Source of the DNA: Flavobacterium hydatis
Lineage (GTDB): Bacteria; Bacteroidota; Bacteroidia; Flavobacteriales; Flavobacteriaceae
DNA length: 64,000 bases
Direction of reading: 5' to 3'
NCBI RefSeq assembly: GCF_000737695.1
Contig: NZ_JPRM01000004.1
Coordinates: 56,525 to 120,524 of the forward strand
Below are positions 30,468 to 39,848 of this stretch, one piece after another (within the stretch, counting starts at the first letter, position 1; each line of letters begins with the position of its first letter). The position numbers were made by a program, and so were the translations under genes. The notes under the pieces were generated by a model. It made no database searches. It saw only the letters and a list, made by a program, of their open reading frames with translations, and had not been told where the DNA came from.

Positions 30468-31664
30468 TTACTTCTTGTTGTAAACCAAAAGTGCTTCTTT
30501 TAAAATATTTACAGCAATAATTAAATCTTTTTTATTTAAGACGTAAGCAATTCTTACCTGATTTAGTCCCATTCCTGGAGTCGAATAGAATCCTGCAGCT
30601 GGAGCAACCATAACAGTTTCTCCATTTAAATCATAACTTTCTAAAAGCCATTGTGCAAAATCATCGGCATTTTCTATTGGTAATTGTGCAATACAGTAAA
30701 ATGCTCCTTTTGGCTTAGTCACAATTACACCGTCAATTTTATTTAATTCGGTTATTAAAGTATCGCGACGACTTTTATATTCTGAGATAACTTCATCAAA
30801 ATAACTTTGAGGTGTATCAATGGCAGCTTCACAAGCAATTTGTTCTATTGTTGGTGGGCTTAAACGTGCCTGAGCAAATTTCATTACCGTTGCCAGAACA
30901 TCTTTGTTTTTGGTAACTAAACAGCCAATTCTTGCGCCACACATACTGTAACGTTTTGAAACTGAATCGACCATGATTACATTTTGCTGTACATCTTCAA
31001 GATTCATTACAGAGTAATGTACGTCATCTCCGTCATATAAAAACTCACGATAAACTTCGTCAGCGATTAAATACAAATCATGCTTTTTAATTAAAGTAGC
31101 CAATTGTTTAATCTCGGCTTCAGAATATAAATAACCTGTTGGATTACCAGGATTACATATTAAAATTGCTTTAGTTTTTGGTGTAATTAGCTTCTCGACA
31201 GCTTCAATGCTAGGTAAAGCAAAGCCACTTTCGATTGTAGAAATTACAGGAACTACAGTTGCACTTGTTGATGATGCAAAAGCATGGTAATTAGCATAAA
31301 AAGGTTCTGGGATAATAATTTCGTCTCCAGGATCTGTTATCGTGGCCAGCGCAAACAATAAGGCTTCAGAACCACCTGTAGTAACAATGATGTCTTCTGA
31401 GTTAACGTTTACATTTTGGCGTTGGTAAAATTTTGCTAATTTTTTTCTATAACTTTCATATCCCGCAGATGGACTGTATTCAATAATAGTTAAATCAATA
31501 TTTTTTACCGCCTCGATGGCCACTTCGGGTGTCTTGATATCCGGTTGACCAATGTTTAGATGATACACTTTATGTCCTTTTTGTTTTGCAAGATCTGCAA
31601 AAGGAGCAAGTTTACGTATCGGTGATTCGGGCATGTTTCTGCCTTTGTGTGAAATTGTTGGCAT
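30468..31664 (-). CDS. PLP-dependent aminotransferase, class I/II
   Basis: The 398-aa enzyme belongs to fold type I. It shows YHLNIGQPDIKTPE near residue 33, TGGSEALLFALATITDPGD near 97, ICNPGNPTGYLYSE near 165 with the conserved NPGNPTG, LIADEVYREF near 200 with the PLP-pyridine aspartate, and DSVSKRYSMCGARIGCLV near 232 with the Schiff-base lysine. The family includes aspartate aminotransferases (AspC/AspB type), but the amino acid used is not decidable here. I start it at MPTISHKG (31664): a further in-frame ATG at 31694 lies upstream of CAAATTTG at 31684-31691, a likely -7 box, so it would not be in the transcript. Confidence 0.9.
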   Translation of the reverse strand: MPTISHKGRNMPESPIRKLAPFADLAKQKGHKVYHLNIGQPDIKTPEVAIEAVKNIDLTIIEYSPSAGYESYRKKLAKFYQRQNVNVNSEDIIVTTGGSEALLFALATITDPGDEIIIPEPFYANYHAFASSTSATVVPVISTIESGFALPSIEAVEKLITPKTKAILICNPGNPTGYLYSEAEIKQLATLIKKHDLYLIADEVYREFLYDGDDVHYSVMNLEDVQQNVIMVDSVSKRYSMCGARIGCLVTKNKDVLATVMKFAQARLSPPTIEQIACEAAIDTPQSYFDEVISEYKSRRDTLITELNKIDGVIVTKPKGAFYCIAQLPIENADDFAQWLLESYDLNGETVMVAPAAGFYSTPGMGLNQVRIAYVLNKKDLIIAVNILKEALLVYNKK

Positions 31665-31683
31665 GTGTTTTATTATTGAAGTG

Positions 31684-31691
31684 CAAATTTG
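31684..31691 (-). promoter_or_regulatory. -7 element of the aminotransferase gene
   Basis: CAAATTTG (self-complementary) matches seven of eight positions of TAnnTTTG and lies 20 bp before the chosen ATG, as in several other genes of this window. It argues against the upstream in-frame ATG. Confidence 0.4.
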
Positions 31692-31785
31692 CATTTTTTT
31701 TTCGAATTTAACGTAAACAATATATGTACTTGCTTATTTGTATTAATTAACTAAAATTTTAGTATTTTTATAAGAAATACTCTTA

Positions 31786-33108
31786 ATGAAAAGAAAAATT
31801 ACTTTGTTTTTTTTGCAAATGATTAGTTTTACTGCATTTGCGCAAAATGGATTTGTTATTGATGAGCATACTAACAAAATTAGTATTCCTTTTAAATTAA
31901 TAAATAATCTAATATTTGTCCCCATAAAGGTAAATGGAGTTGAATTAAATTTTTTATTAGATTCGGGAGTCGATGACACTGTCCTTTTTAGTTTAGAAGA
32001 TAAAAAAGGAGTAAATTTTTTTAATGTCGAAAAAATAAGACTTAGAGGTCTAGGAGCCGAAGAAGCAATTGAAGGTTTAAAATCGACAAATAACACATTA
32101 GATATAAATGGATTAAAGTCAACCAATCATTTATTGTATATAATATTGGATCAGGATTTTAATTTGTCTTCTCATATTGGTATTCCTGTAAATGGTATTA
32201 TAGGATATCAGTTTTTTAGAAACAATTTAGTTGAGATTAATTATCAGAAGAAAAAAATCATTGTTTTAAAATCGAATGAGCAAAATCGAATCAAATTTCA
32301 GAAAAAATTCGAGTCTATTCCTATTAGTATAGAGAAAGCTAAACCTTATATTTATTCAACAGCAGTTTTAGATAGTGTTGAGACTCCTGCCAAACTTTTG
32401 ATAGATATTGGGAATAGTGATGCTTTCTGGGTTTTTCAAAATTCAAGAATAAAAGTGCCCGAGAAAAATTTCGAAGATTATTTAGGGAAAGGATTTAGTG
32501 GAGATATTGAAGGAAGACGAGCTAGAGTTTCTTCGTTCTCTATCGGAGATTTTACTTTTAAGAATCCTATAATTGCTTTTCCAGATTCAAGTTCTATTCG
32601 TAATGTAAAAATGGTTCCTGATAGGATTGGTTCTGTAGGAGGAGAGATTTTAAAAAGATTTACATTGGTTTTTGACTATGCAGATAAAAAAATATACCTC
32701 AAGAAGAACAAAGAATTTTCACATCCATTTACTTATAATAAAAGCGGAATCATAATTCAGCACAATGGTTTGCAATGGGTACAAGAAACTGTGCATCTGG
32801 AAACTGTTCCTATGATGGGAAATACATTTGATTCTAAAGGAGAAAAAATGAGTAATGATTTTAGGTATAAATTTCAATTAAAACCCGTTTTTGAAATAGC
32901 TAATATCCGAAAAAAATCAGCAGCCGAACGTTCAGGACTAAAAAGTGGTGACGTTATTATTAGCATCAACGGAAATAAAGCCTATAAATATTCTTTGCAA
33001 CAAATAAATGCATTGCTAAAATCTGAAGATGATATTTGGATAAACATAGAAGTTGAAAGAGAAAGTCAAATCTTAAAATTTCATTTTAGATTAACAGATG
33101 AGTTGTAA
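31786..33108 (+). CDS. Secreted retropepsin-like aspartyl protease with PDZ domain
   Basis: The 440-aa protein begins with a signal peptide (MKRKITLFFLQMISFTAFAQ). Two aspartyl-protease half motifs follow: FLLDSGVDDTVLF with D59-S60-G61, and LLIDIGNSDAFWVF with D207-I208-G209. The second lacks the usual Thr/Ser after Asp, so activity is uncertain. The last 80 residues form a PDZ domain (KSAAERSGLKSGDVIISING). This architecture of tandem aspartyl-protease lobes plus PDZ is common in Bacteroidota and has no known substrate. It is divergent from the aminotransferase and followed by a T9SS cluster 152 bp later, but has no visible functional link to either. Confidence 0.85.
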   Translation: MKRKITLFFLQMISFTAFAQNGFVIDEHTNKISIPFKLINNLIFVPIKVNGVELNFLLDSGVDDTVLFSLEDKKGVNFFNVEKIRLRGLGAEEAIEGLKSTNNTLDINGLKSTNHLLYIILDQDFNLSSHIGIPVNGIIGYQFFRNNLVEINYQKKKIIVLKSNEQNRIKFQKKFESIPISIEKAKPYIYSTAVLDSVETPAKLLIDIGNSDAFWVFQNSRIKVPEKNFEDYLGKGFSGDIEGRRARVSSFSIGDFTFKNPIIAFPDSSSIRNVKMVPDRIGSVGGEILKRFTLVFDYADKKIYLKKNKEFSHPFTYNKSGIIIQHNGLQWVQETVHLETVPMMGNTFDSKGEKMSNDFRYKFQLKPVFEIANIRKKSAAERSGLKSGDVIISINGNKAYKYSLQQINALLKSEDDIWINIEVERESQILKFHFRLTDEL

Positions 33109-33208
33109 AACAATACTATTGCTATAATAATTTAGTAGTTAATGTATTTATTGGAAACGTGTTAAAATGCTGGTTTTTAGAGTTTAATAATCTAAAATAA
33201 GGGTGTTT

Positions 33209-33239
33209 TTGGTGTTGAAGAATTGTTTAGTTATTTTTA
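33209..33239 (+). promoter_or_regulatory. Promoter of the T9SS type B cluster
   Basis: TTG at 33209-33211, a 20-nt spacer and TATTTTTA at 33232-33239 (seven of eight to TAnnTTTG), 21 bp before the ATG at 33260. Confidence 0.5.
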
Positions 33240-33259
33240 TCAAAATCTAATAATAATAT

Positions 33260-35899
33260 ATGGTCAAAAACTACTTTGTTACATTAAAATTACTTTTAAT
33301 TCTTATTGCTTTATTTTTATTACCTACTAACAGTATTGCACAATGTGCTGGATTAGATACGGAAGTAAAAATATGTGATATTGAAAATCCGATACATCAA
33401 TCCATTAATTTATTTGGGTTATTAGATGGAACTCCAACTGCTGGAGGAAAATGGACAGATGATAGCAACTCACAAGCATTAGATACTATAACAGGTATTT
33501 TATCAGCACAAAATATTAGTAGTGGTGGAGTTTATGAGTTTACCTACACTGTTCCAGCTGCTTCAGGATGTGTAAATAATACAGCTAAATTAAGAATTAC
33601 TATTGGTGCTTATGCAGGAGTGCCCGCTCCTTATGCTACACCGTGTAGTGATAGGGATACTTATAATCTTTTTGAGGCATTTAATGGTACAGTGATGGGA
33701 CCACATAAAAACGGAACCTGGACAGACAGTGCAGGGAAAATTGTGCGCTCATCATTTCCGATAAAAGGAGTGCAAGGAACTTTTAAATTTACATATACAG
33801 TACCGCCTGTACCGGGTTGTGTGTTACTAATACCATCAGTCACCGTATGGATAACGGTTGTAAGAGCACCTGAGCCAGGTAATGCAAAAGATTTATTGCT
33901 GTGCGGAAGTACTGATTTAGCGGCTTATACCAATTTTGATTTACATAATTTACTTGTTGGTCAGGATCCCGGAGGCGAATGGAGTGGTCCAGGGATAGTA
34001 GCGCCAGCTTATAAAGTCAATTTTCAGAAAATATTTGATACGCAGGGAGCGGGAGATTATACATATACTTATACTGTTTTGGCACCAACTCTTAATGGAC
34101 ATAGACCATGTTCTAATAAATCGGTGTCAGCAGTGATTACACTCGAAAAAAGCCTCGATTTTACAGGAGCTACCCTTGTTGTAGATTCAGATATATGCGA
34201 AACAGAAATTGCTAATGCGACTTATTTAGCAACACTTACAAAAGGTTCAGAAGCTATACCCAACGGACAATATCATCTTACTTATCAAGTAACAGGCTCA
34301 AAAGGGACATCAGTTGCTATTGAAACAATAATCTTTAATAATGGTGTGGCGACCTTTCCTTTACCAGCTATCAATTTTCAAGAAGTTGGAGCTTTTAAAG
34401 TAGAAATTACGAGTATCGTTGCCGATTGGAATAGAGGAGCTTGTAAAAACATAGTCAATAATTTATCGGATATCTTAAATGTTTTCCCAATTCCAAATAT
34501 AAATTCTGCAAAATTAAAAATTGACCCAATTTGCCAGAAAGAAAATGCTGTCGTACAGACTAGTGGCGCTACAAATCTCTCAAACGGAACGTATGATATT
34601 GTATATAAACTTAGTGGAGCCAATGTTGCAAATGCACAAGGAGCATCGATAACTGTTGTTAATGGAGTTGTATCTAATTTTATAATTCCATCAACTTTAA
34701 TTAGTAAAGAAGGGAATACCACTGTGGTAATTACAAAGATTACTAATACTGTTACTAAATGTACTAATACGGCTAATGTTGTTGGTAGTATTGTAGTTAA
34801 GCCTTTACCTAATGCAACTAATTTTAAGGTTCAAGTAGATGATTATTGTTTAAATGAACCCGTTACAGTTTCGCTTTCAGGATTAGGAACTTTAAAAGAT
34901 ATTGCAATTTCGTACACGATTTCCGGAAGTAATTTGGCAACAACACAAGCAGTAACTTTAGTTGTTGCAAATGCGAAAACGAGCTTTGTGATTCCGCAAA
35001 ATTTACTCACTAATACAGGTTCATCTACGCTTACAATTACAAAAGTGACCAATAATGAAACTACTTGCGCGGTTGTACCTACAGGTTTACTAGATAATTT
35101 TTTAATAAATCCTATTCCTGTCGCACCAACAACTACACCTCAGGAATTTTGTAAATCAGATGGAGCTACAGTTGCTAATTTAGTACCAAACGGAACACGA
35201 TATAAATGGTATGATTCAGCCACAGCTACTACAGCTTTGTCTGCATCAACAATATTGGTATCTGGAAATTATTATGTTAAAGAAACGGCACTTTCTGGTG
35301 GATGCGTATCATCAGAAAGTTTAAGTGTTATTACTATAAAAGATATACCTGCACCGGTATTAATCCCGAAAGGACAAGATTTTTGCGGAATAAATAACCC
35401 TACAATCGCCGATTTATCTAATAATACCAATGCCTCGGCTTCGGTAGTTTGGTATGATGCTCAGGATAACGGAAATCAGTTAACCAATGCAACTTTGCTT
35501 CAGGATAATGCAACCTATTATGGATTTGATTTTTCGACGACTATAAATTGTTTCTCAAATGATGTTTTGATAGCAAAAGTTTCGCTTACAAATTGTACTA
35601 GTACAGAATACGCCGATTTCTTTATTCCCGACGGATTTTCTCCAAACGGAGACGGTACAAACGATACTTATACAATTCCCGATATAGATTTTTTATATCC
35701 CGATTATACACTCGAAATTTATAACAGATATGGAAACTTAATGTTTAAAGGCAATAAAAATAAACCTGAATGGGATGGTAAGAATTCCGATTCCAAAATA
35801 ATTGATGGAGTTGCACCAAATGGCGTTTATTTTTATGTTGTCCATTTCAATAAAGATAACAGATCGCCTTTGCAAGGTCGTCTTTATTTAAATCGATAA
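33260..35899 (+). CDS. T9SS type B cargo, gliding-motility-like C-terminal domain
   Basis: The 879-aa protein has a signal peptide (LLLILIALFLLPTNSIAQ), a run of cysteine-containing Ig- or PKD-like beta domains (repeated GxYxFTYTVP, and ITKVTNNxTTCA segments), and a C-terminal type B sorting domain: FFIPDGFSPNGDGTNDTY at about residue 790, then LEIYNRYGNLMFKGNKNKPE and the closing PLQGRLYLNR. Type B tails direct passage through the T9SS, and proteins such as SprB that carry them usually need an adjacent SprF-like protein. That is what follows here (gap of 23 bp). It is probably a surface adhesin or filament component; function beyond secretion is unknown. Confidence 0.9.
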   Translation: MVKNYFVTLKLLLILIALFLLPTNSIAQCAGLDTEVKICDIENPIHQSINLFGLLDGTPTAGGKWTDDSNSQALDTITGILSAQNISSGGVYEFTYTVPAASGCVNNTAKLRITIGAYAGVPAPYATPCSDRDTYNLFEAFNGTVMGPHKNGTWTDSAGKIVRSSFPIKGVQGTFKFTYTVPPVPGCVLLIPSVTVWITVVRAPEPGNAKDLLLCGSTDLAAYTNFDLHNLLVGQDPGGEWSGPGIVAPAYKVNFQKIFDTQGAGDYTYTYTVLAPTLNGHRPCSNKSVSAVITLEKSLDFTGATLVVDSDICETEIANATYLATLTKGSEAIPNGQYHLTYQVTGSKGTSVAIETIIFNNGVATFPLPAINFQEVGAFKVEITSIVADWNRGACKNIVNNLSDILNVFPIPNINSAKLKIDPICQKENAVVQTSGATNLSNGTYDIVYKLSGANVANAQGASITVVNGVVSNFIIPSTLISKEGNTTVVITKITNTVTKCTNTANVVGSIVVKPLPNATNFKVQVDDYCLNEPVTVSLSGLGTLKDIAISYTISGSNLATTQAVTLVVANAKTSFVIPQNLLTNTGSSTLTITKVTNNETTCAVVPTGLLDNFLINPIPVAPTTTPQEFCKSDGATVANLVPNGTRYKWYDSATATTALSASTILVSGNYYVKETALSGGCVSSESLSVITIKDIPAPVLIPKGQDFCGINNPTIADLSNNTNASASVVWYDAQDNGNQLTNATLLQDNATYYGFDFSTTINCFSNDVLIAKVSLTNCTSTEYADFFIPDGFSPNGDGTNDTYTIPDIDFLYPDYTLEIYNRYGNLMFKGNKNKPEWDGKNSDSKIIDGVAPNGVYFYVVHFNKDNRSPLQGRLYLNR

Positions 35900-35922
35900 T
35901 TCCTATTTAATATAATTTTCAG

Positions 35923-36858
35923 ATGAAAAAAATAATACTAATTATAAGTTTTCTTTTCTATATCCTTCATGCATCAGCGCAGCAAGATCCCGAGTACACA
36001 CATTATATGTATAATATGAGTGTTGTAAATCCTGCTTATGCAACAGGAACTCCTGCAATGTTAAATTTAGGAACACTATATAGAACACAATGGGTAGGAG
36101 CAATTGGTGCACCTAAAACATTTAACTTTTTTGCACATACTTCTTTAAGTAATAAAATAGAAGTAGGAGCTTCATTAATATCTGATGATATTGGTGATGG
36201 AGCAAAAAAAGAGAATAATTTCTACGCCGATTTTGCTTATATACTAGAATTAGGAGGAAACAATAAACTTTCGTTAGGGCTAAAAGCAGGATTAACTTCT
36301 TTGCAAACTAATTTTAATGGATTCAAGCTTCAGAGTGGCGATGTAACTACCGATTTGGCTTTCGCCGAAAATGTAAATGTTACCAAGCCCAATATAGGTT
36401 TAGGAGCATATTATTTTACAGATAAGTTTTATGTCGGATTATCGGCACCAAATTTATTGAAGTCCAAACATATCGAAGAGAAATCGGGGATAAATGCCTA
36501 TGGTTCCGAAGATATTCATACGTTTTTAACCGCAGGATATGTTTTTAATCTTAGTGATATGTTTAAACTGAAACCAGCTTTTATGTCAAAATTTGTGGTT
36601 GGAGCACCCGTTTCTGTCGATATTACGGCAAATGTTTTATATAATGAAAAATTTGAATTAGGAGCTGCCTATAGAATCAATGATGCGGTAAGTGTTCTTA
36701 TAAATGTAAATGTTACCAAAGCAATTAGAGTGGGATATGCGTATGATTATACAACATCTAATTTTGGACAGTTTAATTCTGGAACGCATGAAATCATGCT
36801 TTTTTTTGACTTGGATTTATTAGGCAAAGGATATGATAAATCACCAAGATTCTTTTAA
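35923..36858 (+). CDS. PorP/SprF-like T9SS outer-membrane protein
   Basis: The 311-aa protein has a signal peptide (LIISFLFYILHASAQ) and the PorP/SprF opening QQDPEYTHYMYNMSVVNPAY, followed by a beta-barrel ending GTHEIMLFFDLDLLGKGYDKS. Family members sit in the outer membrane, and SprF-type members handle the export or anchoring of a partnered type B cargo. The cargo gene is directly upstream and a PorE-like gene directly downstream, with the downstream ATG one base after this stop, so translational coupling is likely. PorP of the core machinery and SprF-like accessory copies cannot be told apart by eye, but the context favours an accessory copy. Confidence 0.92.
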   Translation: MKKIILIISFLFYILHASAQQDPEYTHYMYNMSVVNPAYATGTPAMLNLGTLYRTQWVGAIGAPKTFNFFAHTSLSNKIEVGASLISDDIGDGAKKENNFYADFAYILELGGNNKLSLGLKAGLTSLQTNFNGFKLQSGDVTTDLAFAENVNVTKPNIGLGAYYFTDKFYVGLSAPNLLKSKHIEEKSGINAYGSEDIHTFLTAGYVFNLSDMFKLKPAFMSKFVVGAPVSVDITANVLYNEKFELGAAYRINDAVSVLINVNVTKAIRVGYAYDYTTSNFGQFNSGTHEIMLFFDLDLLGKGYDKSPRFF

Positions 36859-36859
36859 A

Positions 36860-38992
36860 ATGAAAAATATGAAAAAATTACTAGTTATTATATTCGTATT
36901 TTTAATACAGTTTATAAACGCTCAAGAGCAAGATATTGCCAGAGCAAAGCGTTTCTTTGATAAAACGTATTACAGCGAAGCCATTCCGTTGTACGAAAAA
37001 ATAGTTTCCGAAAAGCCTTCGGCGGAAGCCATAAAAAACTTAGCCGATTCGTATTATTATACCAATGATTTAAAGAAAGCACAGCAATATTATAGATTCC
37101 TGATAAAAAGTTATGATAAGGATTTAGATAGAAACTACTATTTTAAATATGCCCATACACTTAAAGCGACCAATAGTTATGAGGAAGCAAATGAAGTTTT
37201 AAAGCAATATTATTCTAAAAATAGTCAGGATTATTTAGACTTTGAAAATGCTACCAAAGAGCTAGAGAATATTTCGGCAATAGGAGATAGATATACTATT
37301 AAAAATCTAGCTATAAATACCAAGAATTCTGAGTTTGGAGCGATAAAATACAAAGATAGTTTGGTTTTTGCAGCTGTAAAAAAGAAACCAGGACTATTTG
37401 ATAAAATGTACAAATGGGATAATGAAACGTATCTTAATCTAGTTTCGGCATCTATAAACAAGATAAAAGCAGGAGATTCTATTGCGTATTATTTTGCAAA
37501 AGAATTAAAAACAGGAATGCACGAATCGAATGCCGTTTTTACAAAAGATGGTAAAACGATTTATTTTACAAGGAATAATTATAAAAACGGAAGAAGAGGA
37601 AAGAACGATGATAAAATCTCCAATCTTCAGATTTTTAGAGCTGAACTTATAAAAGGGAAATGGAAAAATGTGGTATCACTTCCGTTTAATAGCGAGAATT
37701 ATTCTGTAGAACATCCAGCATTAAGTCCTGACGAAAAAACATTATATTTTGCTTCGGATATGCCGGGAACATTGGGTTTATTTGATATATTTTCGGTAGC
37801 GATATATGAAAAAGTATATGGGAATCCTCAAAATTTAGGTGCATTAATAAATACAGATAAAAGAGAACAGTTTCCGTTTGTATCAAAAGATAATAAGCTT
37901 TATTTCTCTTCAGATGGGCATTTGGGTTACGGATCACTCGATGTTTTTGTTTCCGAAATTAAAGATGGAACATTTGCAAAACCGCTTAATGTTGGTTTAC
38001 CATTAAACTCGAATTTAGATGATTTTTCGTTTAATATAGATTCAGATACCAAAGAAGGATATTTTGCCTCGAATAGAACAGGAGGAAAAGGGAGTGACGA
38101 TATCTACCAATTAAATGAAATTAAACCTTTACTAATAGAAGATTGCAAACAACTTATTGCAGGAGTAATTACTGATATTGACACTAAGTTGCCACTAGAA
38201 AATGCTGTTGTAATTCTTCAGCAAGAAGAAAGTAAACAATTGCGTACAATTGTAACGGCTGCTGATGGAAAGTTTAATTTTAAAGTTGCTTGTGAATTAT
38301 CTTATACCATCTCGGCATCCAAAGAAAATTATACAAGTAATTCCAGAATCTTAGTTCTTGATAAAACAAGAGGAAAAAGTAATGATGCTTCGATGGCGCT
38401 CAAATCTCTTGAGGTTTTAAAACAAGAAGAAAAACAACTTGAAGAACAGAAAAAACAAAAAGAAGCATTGGAGTTAGTGGCTTTAAAAGCAAAAGAGGCG
38501 AAGGTTAAAGCAGATGAACTTGCCCAGGTCGAAATCAAGAAAAAAGAAAAAGCAGCGAAAGCTATTACAGATCAAAAGGAAAAAACAGAGAAGATTATTG
38601 CGCAGGAAAAAGATGTTATAAGAGATAAAGATCGATTAATTATCAAGACTGATCCTATTTATTTTGATTACGATTTGTGGTATATAAGAAGAGAATCTAA
38701 AGTTATCCTAAACAGAGTTTTAGAATTAATGAAGAAATATCCAGATATGGTTATCGAGATTGGTTCTCATACCGATTCCAGAGGTAATGATAAGTATAAT
38801 GCCAATTTATCTCAAAAAAGAGCACAGTCGACCAAAGAATATCTGGTAGATTCTGGAATTGATACAAAGCGAATTGTAGCCAAAGGTTATGGAGAATCGG
38901 TGCCGATTATAAAATGTAAAACCGATGATGCTTGCAACGAAGAACAACACGAGCTAAACCGTCGAAGCGAATTTGTGATTAAGAATTTATAA
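36860..38992 (+). CDS. PorE-like OmpA-family protein (TPR, PD40, CRD, OmpA)
   Basis: I start at ATG 36860 because the ATG at 36833 lies inside the upstream gene and this one opens a signal peptide (MKKLLVIIFVFLIQFINAQ). The 710-aa protein then has TPR units (residues 25-130), PD40/WD40-like blades (HPALSPDEKTLYFASDMPG, FVSKDNKLYFSSDG, FASNRTGGKGSDDIYQL), a carboxypeptidase regulatory-like domain (AGVITDIDTKLPLENAVVIL), a lysine/glutamate coiled coil, and an OmpA-like peptidoglycan-binding domain (IEIGSHTDSRGNDKYN). This is the domain order of Porphyromonas PorE, a T9SS component that ties PorP-type proteins to peptidoglycan. Third gene of the type B cluster. Confidence 0.9.
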   Translation: MKNMKKLLVIIFVFLIQFINAQEQDIARAKRFFDKTYYSEAIPLYEKIVSEKPSAEAIKNLADSYYYTNDLKKAQQYYRFLIKSYDKDLDRNYYFKYAHTLKATNSYEEANEVLKQYYSKNSQDYLDFENATKELENISAIGDRYTIKNLAINTKNSEFGAIKYKDSLVFAAVKKKPGLFDKMYKWDNETYLNLVSASINKIKAGDSIAYYFAKELKTGMHESNAVFTKDGKTIYFTRNNYKNGRRGKNDDKISNLQIFRAELIKGKWKNVVSLPFNSENYSVEHPALSPDEKTLYFASDMPGTLGLFDIFSVAIYEKVYGNPQNLGALINTDKREQFPFVSKDNKLYFSSDGHLGYGSLDVFVSEIKDGTFAKPLNVGLPLNSNLDDFSFNIDSDTKEGYFASNRTGGKGSDDIYQLNEIKPLLIEDCKQLIAGVITDIDTKLPLENAVVILQQEESKQLRTIVTAADGKFNFKVACELSYTISASKENYTSNSRILVLDKTRGKSNDASMALKSLEVLKQEEKQLEEQKKQKEALELVALKAKEAKVKADELAQVEIKKKEKAAKAITDQKEKTEKIIAQEKDVIRDKDRLIIKTDPIYFDYDLWYIRRESKVILNRVLELMKKYPDMVIEIGSHTDSRGNDKYNANLSQKRAQSTKEYLVDSGIDTKRIVAKGYGESVPIIKCKTDDACNEEQHELNRRSEFVIKNL

Positions 38993-39004
38993 GGTGGGGA
39001 AATT

Positions 39005-39130
39005 AACCGCAAAGTAAGCAAAGATTTACGCAAAGCACGCAAAGGTTTTAAATCCGTTTAATCTTTTAATCTGTGGCTAAGAATTTAACAGCAAAGGGCA
39101 AAAAGGTTTACGCAAAGCTCGCAAAGTTTA
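39005..39130. repeat. Degenerate CGCAAAG repeat pair
   Basis: Two direct copies of a CAAAG-rich unit (39005-39045 and 39088-39130), with GTGGC words between and after them. They resemble the arms of the inverted repeat at 7996-8146. Confidence 0.65.
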
Positions 39131-39166
39131 AAATCAGTGGCAGAAAAATTCGTGGCTAACCAAAAA

Positions 39167-39197
39167 AAATCGCTTCCTAAATTTTAGGAAGCGATTT
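39167..39197. terminator. Terminator between convergent PorE-like and DUF1573 genes
   Basis: AAATCGCTTCCTAA (39167-39180) and TTAGGAAGCGATTT (39184-39197) form a perfect 14-bp stem between two convergent genes, with A/T-rich flanks suitable for both directions. Confidence 0.8.
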
Positions 39198-39224
39198 GTA
39201 TTTACAAGAAGTTTGTTTTGAATG

Positions 39225-39608
39225 TTAGTTCGCTACTTCTCCTCTGATTTTTAAAGCTACACGACCCTCTGGGTAGTTTACTGCATTAGTTTCTACAGTA
39301 ATTGTTTTTCTTATTGGCCCTGGAGCCATATTAAATTTAACTTCAATTTTTCCTGATTTTCCAGGCATAATTGCCGCACTTGGTTTAGATACAATACTAA
39401 TACCTGCTGTAGACTGTACTGATGTGATCATTAATGGAGCATCTCCAGAGTTGGTAAATTCAAAGGCTTTGGCCCCGTTATCACCTTTACTTACTGTACC
39501 ATAATCAATCGTATTGTCCTTGGCAGCAAAATCAATTTTTGGGCCGTTTTGAGCAAGACCGATGGTTGTTACCATTAGGATTGCTATAAATGAGGCTGCT
39601 TTCTTCAT
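39225..39608 (-). CDS. DUF1573 domain protein, secreted
   Basis: The 127-aa protein has a signal peptide (MKKAASFIAILMVTTIGLAQ) and the DUF1573 Ig-like fold: DYGTVSKGDNGAKAFEFTNS, then GDAPLMITSVQSTAGISI and a final strand with VALKIRGEVAN. These are small periplasmic or surface beta-sandwich proteins, common in Bacteroidota, without an established function. The usual conserved cysteine after the TNTG-like turn is not present here (VQSTAG). It is a single-gene unit. Confidence 0.85.
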   Translation of the reverse strand: MKKAASFIAILMVTTIGLAQNGPKIDFAAKDNTIDYGTVSKGDNGAKAFEFTNSGDAPLMITSVQSTAGISIVSKPSAAIMPGKSGKIEVKFNMAPGPIRKTITVETNAVNYPEGRVALKIRGEVAN

Positions 39609-39698
39609 TTGAAATTGTTTTAAGTTATTAAGTAAATATACTTTCTTTTAATTAATACACAAATTATTAATTCGCTTTTTATAGTGTACTTAATTATT

Positions 39699-39706
39699 TA
39701 CTTTTG
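39699..39706 (+). promoter_or_regulatory. Possible -7 element of valS
   Basis: TACTTTTG is an exact TAnnTTTG match, but it lies about 143 bp before the ATG and has no TTG partner. If real, the valS leader would be long, as for some tRNA synthetase genes. Confidence 0.3.
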
Positions 39707-39848
39707 TTCTCTATTACAAATACAAAAATCAAACCAAAGTATAAAAGGGTTATTTGTTAAGCTGCCAGATCGTTTATTTTACTGAGGTAAAAACGATTAG
39801 ACAATTTAGTGATTAAACAATTTAATGATAAAACATATCCAAGATAAA

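Noticed and set aside
31665..31694. Upstream ATG of the aminotransferase
   Set aside because: It precedes a probable -7 element and adds ten residues before a typical N-terminus.
31750..31763. Perfect palindrome ACTAAAATTTTAGT upstream of the aspartyl protease
   Set aside because: It is pure low-complexity AT sequence in an AT-rich spacer, likely by chance.
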